A stretch of DNA of 64,000 nucleotides from Shewanella waksmanii ATCC BAA-643 (GTDB lineage Bacteria; Pseudomonadota; Gammaproteobacteria; Enterobacterales; Shewanellaceae). This document shows, piece after piece, positions 63,985 to 64,000 of this stretch. Numbering within the stretch: the first letter of the stretch is position 1; each line of letters opens with the position of its first letter. The stretch spans positions 248,001-312,000 of the forward strand of contig NZ_JAEH01000001.1 of assembly GCF_000518805.1 (NCBI RefSeq), read 5' to 3'. A program made the translations under genes and the position numbers. The notes below the pieces were generated by a model that saw only the letters and a program-made list of their open reading frames with translations, was not told the DNA's origin and did no database searches.

Positions 63985-64000
63985 TAATAAAACGAAGTTC

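Overview
The window reads as a chromosome segment of a marine gamma-proteobacterium, most probably Shewanella. Grounds: many c-type cytochromes (a pentaheme NrfA-type nitrite reductase, an NrfB-like pentaheme, a small tetraheme cytochrome), an ExeM-type nuclease and an endonuclease I with GlyGly-CTERM tails, the order metH - symporter-type kinase - cobalamin genes, a non-stop arfA gene, and short intergenic repeats typical of this group. No rRNA, tRNA, CRISPR array, prophage or intact insertion sequence was recognised. Gene identities come from motif recognition in the translated sequence; no database search was run.

Layout. 1-3.2 kb: a QseBC-like two-component system between two YgiW/BOF-family periplasmic protein genes (the first cut by the window edge), followed by a membrane-anchored protein with 22-residue repeats. 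3.2-8.8 kb: accessory-looking DNA with two small orphan genes, palindromes, a 46-bp direct repeat, an alkyl-sulfatase-like protein that has lost its metal ligands, and a DUF3943 outer-membrane protein. 8.76-18.67 kb: a block bounded by 99-bp direct repeats of the cobO 3' end, carrying a porin, the nuclease ExeM, an EndA-like nuclease and a 5'-nucleotidase lipoprotein. Together these could break extracellular DNA down to nucleosides and phosphate. 18.6-26.2 kb (minus strand): cobalamin uptake and salvage (btuD, btuC, cobT, cobS, cobU, cobQ, cobO) behind a cobalamin riboswitch, with cobC just upstream. 26.3-33.4 kb: a symporter-histidine kinase fusion with a small membrane partner, diverging from metH, which has three MetJ boxes. 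The vitamin made by the salvage operon is the cofactor of MetH.

33.4-45 kb: a 332-bp MITE-like element between metH and a small secreted-protein gene, a lipoprotein NrfA, an FlxA-like protein, a TM2 protein, a penicillin-acylase-family lipoprotein, an S9 peptidase and a CheY-like regulator. 45-58.6 kb: arfA with a terminator inside its coding sequence, a solute-binding protein, an EamA transporter, a potassium channel with a Cys-rich hypothetical protein, an endonuclease/phosphatase protein, two paralogous secreted six-cysteine peptides beside a membrane glutaredoxin, a CHASE-GGDEF cyclase, a J-domain protein, a DsbA-like protein with a His-rich insert, a glycosyltransferase, a cytochrome b561 protein and hemG. 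59.4-64 kb: an anaerobic electron-transfer operon (DUF2726-like, nrfB, nrfC, nrfD, tetraheme cytochrome) under a perfect FNR box, and a LysR regulator.

Most noteworthy: the allelic cobO-end repeats around the nucleic-acid-scavenging block; the paired six-cysteine peptides beside a thiol oxidoreductase; the degenerate MBL protein; the MITE that supplies the C-terminus of a gene; and a 22-codon leader ORF between the cobalamin riboswitch and btuD.
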